This document shows, in pieces, positions 62,408 to 64,000 of a stretch of DNA of 64,000 nt; position 1 is the stretch's first letter, and each line of letters opens with the position of its first letter. A program made the position numbers and the translations under genes. The notes beneath the pieces were generated by a model. It ran no database searches. It saw nothing but the letters and a program-made list of their open reading frames with translations, and was not told the origin of the DNA. The DNA is from DASUXY01 sp036377675. GTDB taxonomy: Bacteria > Bacillota > Bacilli > Bacillales > Amphibacillaceae. Location: contig DASUXY010000018.1 of the NCBI GenBank assembly GCA_036377675.1, forward strand, positions 9,629 through 73,628, read 5' to 3'.

Positions 62408-63031
62408 ATGTCAATACTCGTAGTCAACTGCTTCGACTGGATTGGTTTTCATCTCGTCAATGAATTGCTGGAAAACGGATACAACGTACACGGTTTAGAC
62501 GTGTTACATTCGATGAAAAAAGAACATTTTTGGATGTTTTTCGCACGAAATGATCGTTTTACATTGGTCAAAGACGAACAAATGGTGGATAAGAAAAAAA
62601 AATTTGACCGTTTGTTTGTCATAGATCCCGTTGGAGTCGTTCCCCCCGTGCAAGCTAACGAAACAATTTTTATTGGAAGGGATGAAAACCATCTGTCTGA
62701 ACGAAGCAAGATGATTGTAAATGCCCCCCTTCTTTTTGGTGAATGGATGTCGATGTGTGAGGAAGGTATTTATGTCAACAGTGAATTTATTCGTTTCCAT
62801 TCAGAGAAGTTTTTGACCGAAGCGATTTATATAAACGATTTTATAAAAGGACTTTTAGACCAAGTAGAAAATCGGAGTTTCGTTCCTAAGCTCAACGTGT
62901 TATCCATAAAATGTAAACAAAAACATGTTAAACTTGAAAATGTACTATATATTCGTGACAATAGACCTATCAAAGAAAATATTAAAAAAGTGATCGAGCA
63001 TTATAAACGTTTTCGTCATTTTTATAAGTAG
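62408..63031 (+). CDS. Degenerate NAD-epimerase-like protein upstream of med
   Basis: The protein has 207 residues. The N-terminal LVVNCFDWIGFHLVNELLENGYNVHGLD follows the strand-helix-strand start of nucleotide-sugar epimerases, but the TGxxGxxG loop is degenerate (N-C-F-D-W-I-G), and no YxxxK catalytic pair is visible; YINDFIKGLLDQ recalls the late VDD-helix of that family. A similar protein of unknown role precedes med in other bacilli. RBS GGAGGAGAG lies before the ATG. Probably non-enzymatic or altered (inference). Confidence 0.65.
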   Translation: MSILVVNCFDWIGFHLVNELLENGYNVHGLDVLHSMKKEHFWMFFARNDRFTLVKDEQMVDKKKKFDRLFVIDPVGVVPPVQANETIFIGRDENHLSERSKMIVNAPLLFGEWMSMCEEGIYVNSEFIRFHSEKFLTEAIYINDFIKGLLDQVENRSFVPKLNVLSIKCKQKHVKLENVLYIRDNRPIKENIKKVIEHYKRFRHFYK

Positions 63032-63080
63032 CAGTCATGTCCGAAGTGGATGGCTATTTATATCGAATGGAGTGCACACA

Positions 63081-64000
63081 TTGTCGAAGAAATTTTTTGT
63101 TGTAGTCGTATTTGGGCTCATAACAATCCTTTTTAGTTGTGATCCGCTATCAGGAAACAATCAAAAAATCTACAAGGTCGCTATGCTTACTGAAAAGCCA
63201 ATTGATGGACAAGATTGGGAGGAAAAAGGGTATGCAGGACTTCTAAACATTAAAGAAACATTTGATGTGGACATTATTGTAAAAGAAAATGTTTATACGG
63301 AAGAGCAAATTACGGAGACAGTCGACGAACTCGCTAAACAAGGTGTAAATTTAATTTTTGGACATAGTAGCATCTACGGGAAAACGTTTACTGAAATTTC
63401 TTCAACGTATTCTGATATACACTTTGTCTATTTTGATGGAGGTTATTACGCAGATCGGGTAACGAGTATAAACTTTAATTCACATGCCATGGGTTTTTTT
63501 GGAGGAATGGTCGCTAGTCGAATGACAAAAACGAATGAAGTTGGAGTGATTGCTGCGTATGAATGGCAACCCGAAATCGAAGGATTTTTTGAAGGGGCTA
63601 AATACGAAGATCCTTCGACACATGTTCAAGTTCAATATATCAACGACTGGAATGATCAAGATGTTGTTTTGAATATATATGAATCGATGCGAGATAACGG
63701 GGTAGATACATTTTATCCAGCAGGTGACTCTTTTAGTCGAGGTATTATCGAGCAAGCAGAAGAAGATCAATTGTATGTCATCGGCTATATTGCTGATCAA
63801 TCAGAGATCAGTCCCAAAACAGTGTTAACAAGTACTGTGCAAAATGTCGAAAAGCTTTACGAATTAATAGCGACGAAGTTTAATGATGATGAATTGCCTA
63901 GCCGTGTGTTATCGTTTGATTTTGAAGATAATCTCATCTATTTGGGAACATTTAGCCCAGATGTCCCTAAAGAATTCCAACAATTATTAATTGAGGAAGT
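63081..64000 (+). CDS. med: Med, BMP-family lipoprotein and ComK activator (3' end outside window)
   Basis: The frame is open from TTG at 63081 to the window end (306 codons). The RBS ATGGAGTG lies before it. Residues 1-19 are a lipoprotein signal with lipobox LFSC (Cys20). The body is a periplasmic-binding-protein (BMP/PnrA-like) fold: KVAMLTEKPIDGQDWEEKGY, GHSS, NFNSHAMGFFGGMVASRM, AGDSFSRG. B. subtilis Med (317 aa) has this layout, contains a cryptic DNA-binding role and stimulates comK expression. Most of the gene is therefore present. Confidence 0.85.
   Translation, partial: MSKKFFVVVVFGLITILFSCDPLSGNNQKIYKVAMLTEKPIDGQDWEEKGYAGLLNIKETFDVDIIVKENVYTEEQITETVDELAKQGVNLIFGHSSIYGKTFTEISSTYSDIHFVYFDGGYYADRVTSINFNSHAMGFFGGMVASRMTKTNEVGVIAAYEWQPEIEGFFEGAKYEDPSTHVQVQYINDWNDQDVVLNIYESMRDNGVDTFYPAGDSFSRGIIEQAEEDQLYVIGYIADQSEISPKTVLTSTVQNVEKLYELIATKFNDDELPSRVLSFDFEDNLIYLGTFSPDVPKEFQQLLIEE

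Noticed and set aside
63480..63800. 106-codon minus-strand frame near the window end
   Set aside because: It is antisense to med, which is supported by lipobox and BMP-fold motifs.
1..64000. CRISPR arrays, tRNA/rRNA genes, prophage or insertion sequences
   Set aside because: No regularly spaced repeats, cloverleaf-type clusters, integrase or transposase genes were seen.

Overview
The window is a chromosomal segment of a low-GC, endospore-former-type Bacillaceae (Firmicutes). The evidence is consistent AGGAGG-type ribosome binding sites with many TTG/GTG starts, U-tailed hairpin terminators, a T-box leader, and gene blocks that match the Bacillus subtilis map: yhaH-trpP-hit-ecsAB-yhaA, hmoB-pbpF-hemEHY, yhfH-yhfI-lplJ-lcfB, comK-yhjD-yhjE-addBA, yisL, yitSTUVW and yjzD-med. 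These blocks lie apart in B. subtilis but close together here, and biosynthetic operons are inserted between them. No rRNA, tRNA, CRISPR array, insertion sequence or prophage was seen. The species cannot be named from the sequence; the opuA locus with two binding proteins and several acidic extracytoplasmic proteins would suit a salt-tolerant organism (inference).

Layout. 1-3.9 kb: glycine betaine/proline ABC transporter (opuAA, cut by the window edge, opuAB, and two tandem opuAC lipoproteins). 4-10.3 kb: yhaH, trpP with a TRAP-type (GAG)n leader, hit, ecsAB, an M20 amidohydrolase and a PAP2 phosphatase. 10.8-15.2 kb: argCJBD behind an ARG-box-like site. 15.6-25.6 kb: the complete branched-chain amino acid operon ilvB-ilvN-ilvC-leuA-leuB-leuC-leuD-ilvA, preceded by a cre-like site, a good sigma-A promoter and a T-box leader whose specifier reads AUC (Ile). 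25.8-33.4 kb: a BdbC/thioredoxin thiol redox pair, the heme monooxygenase hmoB, the class A PBP pbpF and the coproporphyrin-dependent heme genes hemEHY. 33.5-41.9 kb: oligoendopeptidase F, the tiny gene yhfH, yhfI, lplJ, lcfB with a near-perfect FadR operator, yhjD, comK and yhjE. 42.1-49.4 kb: addB and addA (recombination nuclease). 49.5-64 kb: a DPBB-DUF3889 protein, rocD, yisL, a membrane-anchored amylase-like protein with no catalytic residues, yitS/yitT, a small lipoprotein, an inverted-repeat element, an Nfu-N protein, two tiny genes, yitU/V/W, moaE/moaD, uppP, a Gly/Tyr-rich protein, yjzD, a degenerate epimerase and med (cut by the window end).

How the parts work together. Most genes are housekeeping: amino acid synthesis (Arg, Ile/Val/Leu), heme, lipoate, cell-wall polymerisation and lipid-carrier recycling, DNA repair and osmoprotection. 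Regulation can be read at several places: TRAP on trpP, ArgR/AhrC on argC, CcpA plus T-box on ilv-leu, and FadR on lcfB. Competence is represented by comK and med.

The most unusual item is the GH13 pseudoenzyme at 52158-53654: the amylase fold is recognisable, but the nucleophile, the acid/base and the other hallmark residues of all four conserved regions are replaced, while a signal peptide and a C-terminal membrane anchor are kept. It looks like a surface-displayed carbohydrate-binding or scaffold protein rather than an enzyme.
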